A stretch of 64,000 nucleotides of DNA from the NCBI GenBank assembly GCA_020634135.1, contig JACKCG010000002.1, positions 248,001 through 312,000 of the forward strand, read 5' to 3'. The notes below the pieces were generated by a model. It was not told where the DNA came from and ran no database searches. It saw only the letters and a program-made list of their open reading frames with translations. The translations under genes and the position numbers were made by a program. The stretch comes from Anaerolineaceae bacterium (GTDB taxonomy: Bacteria > Chloroflexota > Anaerolineae > Aggregatilineales > Phototrophicaceae). Shown one piece after another: positions 42,514 to 51,091 of the stretch (position 1 is the stretch's first letter; every line of letters starts with the position of its first letter).

Positions 42514-45500
42514 ATGAGCGACGAGTTTGACGATCTGCGATCATTATTTGACGACGAAGAAGACGAAGAAGGCCATCCGGCTGCCGATAACCTGCCGGAT
42601 ACCGGTGATGTCTCTGACGAGGATGCGCCGCGCCTGGATACTGGCGAGCTTTCCGGGCGGCTGGGGCAGCTGGATTGGCAGCAGTCGGGTGGCGACGAGG
42701 CGGACGCTGCGGCGTCGAGCAGTGGTTTAGGCGTCACCGGGCAGTTAGACTGGCAAAAAACCAGCGGTCATGAACCAGCCTTCACCGAAGATGTAGACGA
42801 CTGGATGCAAGAGTTTGCCGAAGCCGACGAACTCGCCGTACCCGACCCACAGGCTGTCTGGGATGATATGCCCGACTGGTTGGCCGGGGACGATAGTCAT
42901 GACCAGCCAGCAGAACCCGATGTTCCGGATTGGTTGCAACCGGATGATGAGGTATCCGATGCAACCCATCCTGAACGCCCGGATTGGCAGGAGGAGTTCC
43001 ACGCTGGTGCTGAAACCCCGCCTGATGCCGAGGAGTGGCTGGCCGGGATTGGCGAGTCCGCCCCCCCTGACCTCGGAACCGCTCTACCCGATGTGGACAG
43101 TGATGACTTCCTGAATCTGTTTGGCACGGATGAACTGGAACAGGAAGATGAAATCTCTGAAATCCTGCGCGATATTGGGTTAGGCACGCCCGCCGAACCG
43201 CCAGCAGAAGCCATGGAGGAAGTGGACGAATCCTGGTTTGCTGACGAAGAACCTGCCGAAACCTCCCCGGAACTGCCTGCCTGGCTAACCGAGATTGAAG
43301 ACTTTGGTCCCGAAGATGCCGCGCCGGACGATGTGGCGCTGCCGGCTAACGAGGATTTCTTCTCAGAATTGGAGAATCTGGACGATCTGCGTGCCGCTGT
43401 GCCGGATGCAGACGAGCCGCTCCAGGATATTGACAGCCTGCTGGCAGGCTACGACACGGTTGAGTCCGGCATACCCGATACCAGCGAGCGCCTGCTTGAT
43501 CTCAACCCGGATATTGAACGCCTGCTGGCCGACGATGATAGTTTCGGTTTTGCCGGTGACGAGGCCGCTGATGACCTGCCGGAGGGTCTGGTGGCGGAAC
43601 TGCCCGACTGGCTCAGTGAAATGGGCGCGTCAGTAGATGAACTCTCGGCGGCGGCGCTGCTGCGTCAGGGGCAAAAAGACCGTCCGGTGGAGGAATTGGA
43701 TGAACGCCTTCAGGCGCTGCATGATGCCGGGCTTAACCTGAAACCCGATCAGGAGGAGGGTGTTTCCGACCTGTTTAAGAGCCTGCTGCCGGGGGTGAAT
43801 GAAGCGCTGCCGCCTGTCCCAATCGTGCGCGCCGCCGACTCCGGGATTGCCGGTGACCTGATCCTCACTGATGCTCAGCGGAGTAAAATTGACCAGCTTG
43901 AAAAGATGGTCGCCGCTGGGAGACTGCCGGGTCAGGCAGCGCAGGGCATGTCAGCGATTGACCGCACCTACGATTCGCCCTTTATGCAGAACGTCTTTGA
44001 TGATGCCGAAGCGGCTGGCGAAGAAGAACCCCGACCAGAAGCGCCGGCAGCATCGCGCAGGCGTGTGCGCCGTATCAAGATTGATCGCCTGCTGGTGACG
44101 CTGGTTGTTGCCGCAGCCGTTCTGCTCCCGTTTTTTGTAAGCAGCCTGCGGATTGGCGACCTGCCTCCGAGCGCGTTTGTCGCCTCCAGCGCCGCGAATC
44201 GCGCCTTCCAACAGGTGGAAGGATTGCATGTCGGCGATTACGTGCTGTTTGCTGCCGAATATGGCCCGACGGCTGCTGCTGAACTCGACAGCCTCACTGA
44301 CGCGCTGCTGCGCCACATTATCGAGCGTGGCGCTCGCCCGGTGATTGTCAGCGGCAACGCCGTTGGCCTGGCGCATGTCAATAACCTGATCGAAAACATT
44401 GGGGGCGAACAAGCCTTAGAAGCTAACCAGGAATACTATGTGACCCGCTACCTGGCTGCCGGGGTCATCGGCACACGTGCCTTTGCCCGCAATGTGGTGA
44501 ACTATGTCTCCACTGACATGAATGGGCAGGCCACCAACCTGGGAGTGAGCAATATCGGTGACTTTGCGTTAATCGTCGTGGTGGCTGAACGCGCTGAAGA
44601 GGTGCGGGCCTGGGCCGAGCAGGTTGTGCCCTCTGCCAGCGGTGTTCCCTTCGTCGCGGCGGTGAGCTATGCCGCTGCGCCGATGGCCGAGCCTTACGTG
44701 CTGTCCGGTTCAGACTCGGCGTTACCTGGCCTGTCCGGGATGCTGGTCGGCTACCGGGATGCTTACACATATCGCGCGATATTGGGCGCAGCCGGGCGGC
44801 CACCACAACTGCTGCCACCTGCTGCCACTACGCCGCCCACCACCATGCCGCTGGTAGAAGCCACACCGGAAGTCACCGAACCGGCGGAATCAGCGACTCC
44901 GCTGCCGCCAACCGAGATTCCCAGCGCGACACCGCTGCCCTCGGAGACGCCTGTACTGCCGACGGAAATGCCTACCCTGGTACCAACGGAGACACAAACT
45001 CCCACGCCTACCACTACCGAAACGCCACTTTTCCCGGCTACGTTCACGCCGACTCCTTCCTTTACACCGGAAGCGGCTGGCGCGGGCGGCCTGCCGGTAA
45101 TCACCGGCGTCATCAACACCAGCCAGGGGGTTAATGTTCGGGAAAATGCGGGGCGGGAGTTCGCCGTCGTGGCAGTTCTGGCGGGGCGATCCACCGTGCA
45201 GATCATTGGACGTAATGGTGATGAAAGCTGGTACAAGATATTGCTGGAGGACGGCACTGAGGGCTGGATTTCTGCCAGTCTCGTGACGGTTCAGTCCCCG
45301 GCTTCCCCTACGCCGGAATCGGCAGGTAAGCGGCTTCCCGCCGGGATGCGGTTACAGGCGGTTACCCCGACACCGGAAGGCGGCGCTGTCGTGCCGGAGG
45401 CTACCGAAGAAGCTACCGCTGAAGTGATGGAGGCTGCCACTGTAGCAGCGCCAACCGTATCGGTGGGGGATTCGGCGGCGCTGCCGGTTACGATGGCTTA

Positions 45501-45618
45501 CCAGGATGAACGCTGGTACAGTATGACCTTCGGCATTATTGTGATTGTTGCCGTAATTACTCTGGGCGCGGTGGTGAACATTCTCCGCAGCCTGCTGATA
45601 AGGAGGGGCCGTTCGTGA
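42514..45618 (+). CDS. Large membrane protein with acidic DWL-repeat tail and SH3b ectodomain
   Basis: A 1034-residue protein. Residues 1-520 are very acidic, probably disordered, and contain at least eight short repeats around a tryptophan (GQLDWQ twice, MPDWLA, VPDWLQ, RPDWQE, AEEWLAG, LPAWLTE, LPDWLSE). RRRVRR then precedes a membrane helix (526-546), so the tail is cytoplasmic. Outside follow a folded domain (about 550-765), a Thr/Pro-rich linker, an SH3b domain (863-928: GVNVRENAGREFAVVAVLAG to GWISASLV) and a second helix (1004-1026) with a basic end. SH3b domains usually bind wall glycans or peptides. I suggest it links the cell surface to cytosolic partners. Confidence 0.8.
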   Translation: MSDEFDDLRSLFDDEEDEEGHPAADNLPDTGDVSDEDAPRLDTGELSGRLGQLDWQQSGGDEADAAASSSGLGVTGQLDWQKTSGHEPAFTEDVDDWMQEFAEADELAVPDPQAVWDDMPDWLAGDDSHDQPAEPDVPDWLQPDDEVSDATHPERPDWQEEFHAGAETPPDAEEWLAGIGESAPPDLGTALPDVDSDDFLNLFGTDELEQEDEISEILRDIGLGTPAEPPAEAMEEVDESWFADEEPAETSPELPAWLTEIEDFGPEDAAPDDVALPANEDFFSELENLDDLRAAVPDADEPLQDIDSLLAGYDTVESGIPDTSERLLDLNPDIERLLADDDSFGFAGDEAADDLPEGLVAELPDWLSEMGASVDELSAAALLRQGQKDRPVEELDERLQALHDAGLNLKPDQEEGVSDLFKSLLPGVNEALPPVPIVRAADSGIAGDLILTDAQRSKIDQLEKMVAAGRLPGQAAQGMSAIDRTYDSPFMQNVFDDAEAAGEEEPRPEAPAASRRRVRRIKIDRLLVTLVVAAAVLLPFFVSSLRIGDLPPSAFVASSAANRAFQQVEGLHVGDYVLFAAEYGPTAAAELDSLTDALLRHIIERGARPVIVSGNAVGLAHVNNLIENIGGEQALEANQEYYVTRYLAAGVIGTRAFARNVVNYVSTDMNGQATNLGVSNIGDFALIVVVAERAEEVRAWAEQVVPSASGVPFVAAVSYAAAPMAEPYVLSGSDSALPGLSGMLVGYRDAYTYRAILGAAGRPPQLLPPAATTPPTTMPLVEATPEVTEPAESATPLPPTEIPSATPLPSETPVLPTEMPTLVPTETQTPTPTTTETPLFPATFTPTPSFTPEAAGAGGLPVITGVINTSQGVNVRENAGREFAVVAVLAGRSTVQIIGRNGDESWYKILLEDGTEGWISASLVTVQSPASPTPESAGKRLPAGMRLQAVTPTPEGGAVVPEATEEATAEVMEAATVAAPTVSVGDSAALPVTMAYQDERWYSMTFGIIVIVAVITLGAVVNILRSLLIRRGRS

Positions 45619-46259
45619 GTACGGAACAAATCGGTCTATGGGCCGGGTTTGTCTTTACCCTGATGATTTTCAGCTACGTGCTGGGCGACAATTTCCTGTA
45701 CCGGATTGCCGTATATGTATTCGTGGGGTTGACGGCGGGGTTTATCACCGTTGTCACTGTGGAAAGTCTGCTGCTGCCCTGGGTTAACGGCACACTACTG
45801 GCAGCAAATACCGACATCGGGACGCGAGCCGTCGGCCTTGTACCATTTATCCTGGGGGCGCTGCTGCTGTTAAAAGCCTCGCCGCGCCTGGGACGTCTGG
45901 GTAATATCGCCATCGCTTTCATCATCGGTGTCGGCACAGCGGTAGCGCTGGTCGGCGCGATAACCGGCACACTGCTGCCGCTGATTGCCACAACCAGCAG
46001 TGGTGTGCGCGTGGATGTGGTCAATGGCTTCCTGATCTTCCTGGGCGTGAGCAGTACGCTGATCTACTTCTGGTATCTGGGGCGGCGTACCCCTATTGGG
46101 GAAGTGCGGCGGGGTCTGGCGGCCAGGGTCGTTGGCGTCGTTGGGCAGGGATTCATCGTTATCACGCTTGGCGCGATCTATGCTGGTGCGATACTTACCA
46201 GTTTGACGATTTTTAGCGAACGAATCAGTTTTATCCTGGCGCGGATTACGGGAGGGTAG
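45615..46259 (+). CDS. Multi-pass membrane protein of the envelope cluster
   Basis: A 214-residue protein with about six hydrophobic helices (AGFVFTLMIFSYVLG; YVFVGLTAGFITVVTVESLL; LVPFILGALLLL; IAIAFIIGVGTAVALVGAI; FLIFLGVSSTLIYFWYLG; FIVITLGAIYAGAILTSL). No known transporter signature. Its GTG start overlaps the stop of the 1034-residue gene by four bases and AGGAGGGG precedes it, so the two products are made together. The next gene, an actin-like ATPase, follows after three bases. A membrane-core role for the complex is inferred. Confidence 0.72.
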   Translation: MSTEQIGLWAGFVFTLMIFSYVLGDNFLYRIAVYVFVGLTAGFITVVTVESLLLPWVNGTLLAANTDIGTRAVGLVPFILGALLLLKASPRLGRLGNIAIAFIIGVGTAVALVGAITGTLLPLIATTSSGVRVDVVNGFLIFLGVSSTLIYFWYLGRRTPIGEVRRGLAARVVGVVGQGFIVITLGAIYAGAILTSLTIFSERISFILARITGG

Positions 46260-46262
46260 TGC

Positions 46263-48260
46263 ATGTCGGTCAACCGTTCTGGTTCTATCCTGGCCGTTGA
46301 TTTCGGCAGTGTCATGACACGCACCGTCCTGATTGACGTGGTGGACGGGGTGTACCGGCTGGTCGCCAGGGGCGAAAGCCGTACCACCAACGACTATCCG
46401 GCCCACGACATACGGGTCGGCATGAATCGGGCGTTACAGGCACTTACTGAAGTCACTGCCCGCCGCCTGCTGGATGAACAGGGTAAACTGATTAAGCCGG
46501 AAAAGGATGATCGTTCCGGCGTGGATTTCCTGGTGACAACCGCCAGCAGCGGGCGCAGTCTGCGAACGATTCTCGTCGGCCTCGTGCCGGATGTCAGTGT
46601 CGCCAGCGCGATACGGGCCACTGCCGGGACGTATGTTGATGTGGTGGATGTGATTACGCTGGCGGATGGCCGCGATGACCAGGGGCGGCTCAATGCCACC
46701 TTGCTCAACCGTCCTGATCTGATCTTCATTGTCGGCGGGACTGAAGATGGCGCTGAAGCGCCTGTGCTGGAACTGGCGCAGGGGGTTCGGTTGGCGCTTT
46801 CGCTGCTGGAACGCGACCAGCGCCCCTCAGTCCTGTTCGCCGGGAATACCAGCGTACAACCCAAAATTGAGGCGCTGTTTGAGGATTTCGCGCAGTTATT
46901 CATTGCGCCCAACGTGCGCCCTTCGATAGCTGTCGAGGTTATTCAAACCGCCCAGCGGCGGCTGGCGCAGGCATTCGACGCCCAGCGTTCACTGCGCGGC
47001 GGCGGGTTTGAGCATATTGGGGAGGTCAGTCACGCGGGCATCCAGCCTACTGCCCAGAGCTACACCCTGCTGGCAAATTACCTGGGGGAGACTATCCGGG
47101 GCAAGGGTGTGCTGCTGCTGGATGTAGGCAGCGCCGTGAGTACCATGTCCGCCTGGTTGGATGGCAGCGTAACCACGACCATTCGGACTGACATCGGCCT
47201 CGGCCACAGCGCGATGAACTTGCTTAACCAGATTGGCGAAGCGGCCATCGCCCGCTGGCTGCCGTTTTACCCGGCACGTGATGAAATACTGGAATATGTC
47301 CTGAATAAAACGCTGCGTCCGGCCACGATACCGGAGACGCCCCGTGATCTCTACCTGGAACACGCACTGCTGCGCGCCGGCACAAGCGCTATGATTACTG
47401 CGGCTATGCCTATCTGGCGAAAAACAGTCAGTACCGAAGGGGATATGCCTCCCTTCAACCTCATTGCGGTGGCTGGTTCAGGTTTCACGCGGACAGGCAG
47501 TGCCGGTTTTGCCGCCCTGTTGTTGCTGGACGCGGCGCAGCCTACCGGCATCACCCGCCTGCTGGCCGACCCATACGGTTTGCTGGTGGCGCTGGGGGCG
47601 GTAGCGCGCGTCAACCCTACCATAGCGGTACAGGTTCTCGACAGCAGCGGCCTGGAGCCGATTGGCACCTGTATCAGTGTATCGGGCCATCCCACGCCGG
47701 AACGCACTGTGCTGAAAGTGAAAATCACGCTGGAAAGTGGCGAGATTATCAAGCAGAATGTTGCAGGCGGGCATCTCTGGGTTTACCCGCTGCCTGCCGG
47801 TCAACAGGCAGAGCTTGATGTGCGCGTAACCGGGCGCGATGTGCATCTCGACGGCAAAACACGGGTCAGAGCGAAGGTCGAGGGCGGGGCAGTCGGGTTG
47901 GTGTTCGATGGTCGGGGACGCCCGCTGCCGCTGGCCCTCACCCCGGCGGAACGTGCAGTTCAGATGCCCCTGTGGTTCTCCGAACTGATGAGATTGCCCG
48001 TCAGCGAGATAGACCCGCAGTGGTTGGTCGCACCGGCGGCCCCGGAAGAAACGCCGGTGGCTGCCTCCAGGAAGAAGCAGGAGAAGAAGCGGCGTCAACC
48101 GAAAGAGAAGAAGCCCAAAGAAGCCAAGCCACGACGTGGGCGGCGCGGCGCTGAGCCGGAGATTGACATCGCGGATGAGGATCGGTTCGACATCAGCGAC
48201 ATTGAAGATGATGACCAGCGCGACAGTATCATGAGCGAGCTGGACGAGCTGCGGAGGTAA
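46263..48260 (+). CDS. Actin-like (ASKHA) ATPase of the glutamate-mutase-L family
   Basis: A 665-residue cytosolic protein. Phosphate-1 motif is ILAVDFGSVMTRT (D13), phosphate-2 is LLLDVGSAVSTM (D287), and an adenosine-type motif IAVAGSGF starts at residue 401. This matches the MutL family found beside glutamate mutase in Clostridium, itself related to ATPases such as DnaK and actin. No mutase subunit (mutS/mutE) is encoded here, so another role is likely. The C-terminus adds a Lys/Arg-rich segment (about 600-630) and then an acidic end. The gene is sandwiched between membrane-protein genes with three-base gaps, so the ATPase probably powers or organises that complex. Confidence 0.8.
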   Translation: MSVNRSGSILAVDFGSVMTRTVLIDVVDGVYRLVARGESRTTNDYPAHDIRVGMNRALQALTEVTARRLLDEQGKLIKPEKDDRSGVDFLVTTASSGRSLRTILVGLVPDVSVASAIRATAGTYVDVVDVITLADGRDDQGRLNATLLNRPDLIFIVGGTEDGAEAPVLELAQGVRLALSLLERDQRPSVLFAGNTSVQPKIEALFEDFAQLFIAPNVRPSIAVEVIQTAQRRLAQAFDAQRSLRGGGFEHIGEVSHAGIQPTAQSYTLLANYLGETIRGKGVLLLDVGSAVSTMSAWLDGSVTTTIRTDIGLGHSAMNLLNQIGEAAIARWLPFYPARDEILEYVLNKTLRPATIPETPRDLYLEHALLRAGTSAMITAAMPIWRKTVSTEGDMPPFNLIAVAGSGFTRTGSAGFAALLLLDAAQPTGITRLLADPYGLLVALGAVARVNPTIAVQVLDSSGLEPIGTCISVSGHPTPERTVLKVKITLESGEIIKQNVAGGHLWVYPLPAGQQAELDVRVTGRDVHLDGKTRVRAKVEGGAVGLVFDGRGRPLPLALTPAERAVQMPLWFSELMRLPVSEIDPQWLVAPAAPEETPVAASRKKQEKKRRQPKEKKPKEAKPRRGRRGAEPEIDIADEDRFDISDIEDDDQRDSIMSELDELRR

Positions 48261-48263
48261 GCC

Positions 48264-49340
48264 ATGCCTTTTTACCCTGACCAGCGTCATTTACTCGAAG
48301 CGACGACTATCCGGCGGGAACGGCATTTGCCGGAATTCACCGCCGGCAAGGTGACCGTTGCCCAGAATGTGTCTGTCAATATCCGCGAGATTGTCGCACG
48401 GGGCAGTATCGCTTCGGCTTACCATATCATTGAAGCCGGGCAGTCGGTCAGACTCAAAAAGAATGAGGATATCTCCGAGTTTCTGTTGGTTGATCTCAAC
48501 CAGATCGTGGATGCTGGCACGCCCCTGGCCGCCCGTCCCAAGCAGCGTAAGCCGATTGTAGCGCCGATCCGGGGCAAGGTCGTGTATGCTTCCGGCAGCC
48601 GGATTATCATGCAGGAGACTTCCGAAGAAATTCAGCTCGAAGCGGGGGTCGAGGGTAAGGTGGTTGCTGTCCAGACCGGGCGAGGCGTCACGCTCGAAAC
48701 GTATGGTACGCTGGTGCAGGGTGTCTGGGGCAACGGTATGTTAGTCATCGGCCAGCTAAAAATGGAGCCAGAAGAAGGTCTGGATCACATTTTTGGTGAT
48801 GCGCTGTCTATGAAGTATCGTGGCACAATTGTCGTGACTCGCCGGGCATTGAAGGAAACCGGCCTGGTGACGATGGTTGAACAGGGGATTATTGGTGTGA
48901 TTGCGCCCAGTATGGACGCGGCGTTGATCCCACAAGCGCAAGCCCATACCAGCGCGGTCATGCTCACCGAAGGATTTGGCGACATCGCTATGAGCGCCCT
49001 GACCTTTAACCTGTTGACGAAATTCGCTGATCGCCCAACGACGCTGGATGCTTACACGCCGTCCCGGTGGGAATCTCGCCGCCCGGAAGCGATTGTGAAT
49101 CCTTCATCACGGGCCGGGGAAAAGACCGCTGCGCCTAAAATCAACCTCGCCCTCAAAGTGGGGATGCAAGTGAGGCTGACCCGTATGCCGCACGCCGGGA
49201 AAGTTGGTACCGTTATCAACTTGCCAAAATCCCCTACTCTGTTAGACAATGGACTACGAGTGCTATGCGCTCAGATCGAGTTGGTTTCCGGCGAACGCGC
49301 TATGATTCCACTGGCAAATCTGGAATCGTTCGGACAATGA
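48264..49340 (+). CDS. Cytosolic protein with barrel domain and C-terminal KOW-like motif
   Basis: A 358-residue protein without membrane segments. The middle part (about 75-185) has Gly-rich strands (PIVAPIRGKVVYASGSRIIM, EAGVEGKVVAVQTGRGVTL) typical of barrel-sandwich folds. The C-terminal segment LKVGMQVRLTRMPHAGKVGT is a KOW-like motif, which in other proteins binds RNA or protein. It begins three bases after the ATPase gene with GGAGG before the ATG and is the last of the tightly packed genes. No enzyme motif is seen. It may be an adaptor between the ATPase and another partner. Confidence 0.7.
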   Translation: MPFYPDQRHLLEATTIRRERHLPEFTAGKVTVAQNVSVNIREIVARGSIASAYHIIEAGQSVRLKKNEDISEFLLVDLNQIVDAGTPLAARPKQRKPIVAPIRGKVVYASGSRIIMQETSEEIQLEAGVEGKVVAVQTGRGVTLETYGTLVQGVWGNGMLVIGQLKMEPEEGLDHIFGDALSMKYRGTIVVTRRALKETGLVTMVEQGIIGVIAPSMDAALIPQAQAHTSAVMLTEGFGDIAMSALTFNLLTKFADRPTTLDAYTPSRWESRRPEAIVNPSSRAGEKTAAPKINLALKVGMQVRLTRMPHAGKVGTVINLPKSPTLLDNGLRVLCAQIELVSGERAMIPLANLESFGQ

Positions 49341-49474
49341 TAAAATCTGCTGTTTGCACAAATATTCAACTTGTGCCAGCATAAAAACATCTGAATATGC
49401 GTTATAATCTGCTGTTATTAAGCTGGTGATCCAGGCACAACCCGGCGCCGCCAATATGTAGGAGGGGCACATTC

Positions 49475-50380
49475 ATGACTTTTGATAGAAACGATTTTGA
49501 CTTCGACGATTTTGACGACGACAATTTCAGCTTTAACGATGATGAAGGCGATGCCGGTTTCACTGGCGATGAGGGCGATTTCGGTTTTGATGCTGCCGAT
49601 TCCGACTTCGACTTTGGTGACGAGCCGGAGGACCTGAACGGCGATGACACCGGCGGCTTCACCTTTGGGGGGAGCGAAGATATGCCCGATGACATCGGTG
49701 AGGAAGGCGAGGGGGGCGGCTTCAACCGCAACTTCATCATCCTGGCCGCTGTGATGATTGCCCTGTTCGTCGTTGGCCTTATCTTTGTGGTCTTCCTGGC
49801 GCTGCGCCCAACCGAGATTACACCCACACAATTGACGGCGACTTCGATTGTTGCGACCAATAATGCGGTTGGTGTTGCTCTGGCAGAAACCCAGACCGCC
49901 CAACCGACGATTAACGCCCAGATGACGCTCACAGCGCAGGTTACGGCGACCTTCACCCGTGAACCAACTTTCACGCCGACACCGACGAACCCACCCCCGC
50001 CAACGCCCGACCAGACTCAGCAGGCGTTGAATGCGCAGAATACCCAGGTGGCAGTCGGCCTCACGCAAACGGCTGCATTCCTGTTGGTTTCACCGACGAT
50101 GGAACAGCCTGACCAGAACGCAGTTGCATTGACCGCGACGGCACTGGTGGAAACACTGCGCCCACCCCAGGAAACACCGGGGCAGGGTGGCGGGCTGGTC
50201 ACGCCACCGCCGGAACAGTTTACGCCCAGCGGTGGTGCCATTCCAACGGCGCTGCCCGATACCGGTCTCTTCGATGACCTCGGCGGGAGCGGTGGTATGG
50301 GGCTGATTGCGCTGCTGGGGTTGGGACTGGTTGGCGTCATCGTCGTGTCACGTCGTGTACGCGCATCCGTCTCAAAATAA
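49475..50380 (+). CDS. Acidic-tailed membrane protein with LPDTG-type C-terminal sorting signal
   Basis: A 301-residue protein. Residues 1-85 are almost all Asp, Glu, Phe and Gly; a membrane helix follows (about 88-112, NFIILAAVMIALFVVGLIFV); residues 115-250 are Thr/Pro/Gln-rich and exposed. The end is LPDTG at about 263-267, then a hydrophobic segment and basic tail RRVRASVSK, the layout of sortase substrates. An internal helix with a cytosolic tail together with a sortase signal is unusual. AGGAGGGG precedes ATG 49475. It lies 134 bases after the cluster, and its acidic tail recalls that of the 1034-residue protein, so it may belong to the same system. Confidence 0.75.
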   Translation: MTFDRNDFDFDDFDDDNFSFNDDEGDAGFTGDEGDFGFDAADSDFDFGDEPEDLNGDDTGGFTFGGSEDMPDDIGEEGEGGGFNRNFIILAAVMIALFVVGLIFVVFLALRPTEITPTQLTATSIVATNNAVGVALAETQTAQPTINAQMTLTAQVTATFTREPTFTPTPTNPPPPTPDQTQQALNAQNTQVAVGLTQTAAFLLVSPTMEQPDQNAVALTATALVETLRPPQETPGQGGGLVTPPPEQFTPSGGAIPTALPDTGLFDDLGGSGGMGLIALLGLGLVGVIVVSRRVRASVSK

Positions 50381-50397
50381 CCGCTGACAACCACATG

Positions 50398-50424
50398 AGC
50401 AAGGGACTCCACCAGTCCCTTGCT
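50398..50424 (+). terminator. Terminator 1 after the LPDTG protein
   Basis: AGCAAGGGACT (50398-50408) pairs perfectly with AGTCCCTTGCT (50414-50424) across five bases, then GTTT. Eleven-pair stem 17 bases after the stop codon. Confidence 0.75.
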
Positions 50425-50488
50425 GTTTCAGGTAGCGGCAATCAATCCTGACGAGCGACCTGGATTCAGTTCGTGTTGTTCCCCTCAC

Positions 50489-50520
50489 ACGGGCATGGTA
50501 CCAATATCATGCCCGTTTTT
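50489..50520 (+). terminator. Terminator 2 (tandem)
   Basis: ACGGGCAT (50489-50496) pairs with ATGCCCGT (50509-50516), followed by TTTTT to 50520. A second terminator 65 bases after the first; together they close off the 40784-50380 block. Confidence 0.8.
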
Positions 50521-50627
50521 CGCGCATACTTTTGATTACCCCACAAAAAAGGGGGACACAAACGCCTTGATAGATGCTACTTTATAAATGAAGTTAATAA
50601 TTTATCTGAAAATGGGGAGTAGATCGT

Positions 50628-50996
50628 ATGAAACACAACCCAAAGCGATTTCCCACTTTAATCATTGTTGCCTTATTGTTCGTCATCGTTCTTGTCTTCA
50701 ATACCCTCTCAATGGCTTTCGACCTCACAGTGGGTCGCTATGATGGCGGCATCCGGGAAATGGTGTACGCGATGCGTGATGCGAGCGGTATGGTGCTGGT
50801 CGTGTTTGTCCTGGTGGCGGCGTTCTGGGAAATCCAGATCCGATTAAACTGGCCGGTAGAGCCGAAAACCCCAACCAGTGAGCCGTCGGCGTTTTCATCA
50901 ACGGCAGTCGCGCCGAGCGCCAACGGGCATTCCGGGACGCCCATTCGTAACGGGCACAGCGACGCTATCCGGCGCAATCGCTATCGGATGCGCTAG
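50628..50996 (+). CDS. Small two-TM membrane protein, hypothetical
   Basis: A 122-residue protein with two hydrophobic helices (residues about 10-31, TLIIVALLFVIVLVFNTLSM, and 52-72, SGMVLVVFVLVAAFWEIQIR) joined by an acidic loop, and a Ser/Asn/Gly-rich basic tail (NGHSGTPIRNGHSDAIRRNR). NGHS occurs twice in that tail. I do not recognise a family. GGGGAG lies ten bases upstream of ATG 50628. It is a single gene between tandem terminators and a bidirectional terminator. Confidence 0.65.
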   Translation: MKHNPKRFPTLIIVALLFVIVLVFNTLSMAFDLTVGRYDGGIREMVYAMRDASGMVLVVFVLVAAFWEIQIRLNWPVEPKTPTSEPSAFSSTAVAPSANGHSGTPIRNGHSDAIRRNRYRMR

Positions 50997-51031
50997 TACC
51001 ACAGTCAGGCGGAATGTTCAGATAACCCAAA

Positions 51032-51060
51032 ACGGGGGCGAATACGAAACTCGCCCCCGT
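51032..51060. terminator. Bidirectional terminator
   Basis: ACGGGGGCGA (51032-51041) pairs with TCGCCCCCGT (51051-51060). TTGATT follows on the plus strand and TTTTGGG lies on the minus-strand side. It separates the small membrane-protein gene from the convergent oppF. Confidence 0.75.
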
Positions 51061-51091
51061 TTGATTACAGGGTCAGGGCAGGAGAAGCCGG

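Noticed and set aside
46263..48260. DNA mismatch repair MutL
   Set aside because: The name is shared by chance. The motifs are those of the ASKHA (actin/DnaK) fold, not of GHKL ATPases.
16388..49398. 15-base repeat AAAACATCTGAATAT at 16388-16402 and 49384-49398
   Set aside because: Both lie upstream of genes in AT-rich promoter-like sequence, but only two copies exist and nothing else around them matches. Probably chance.
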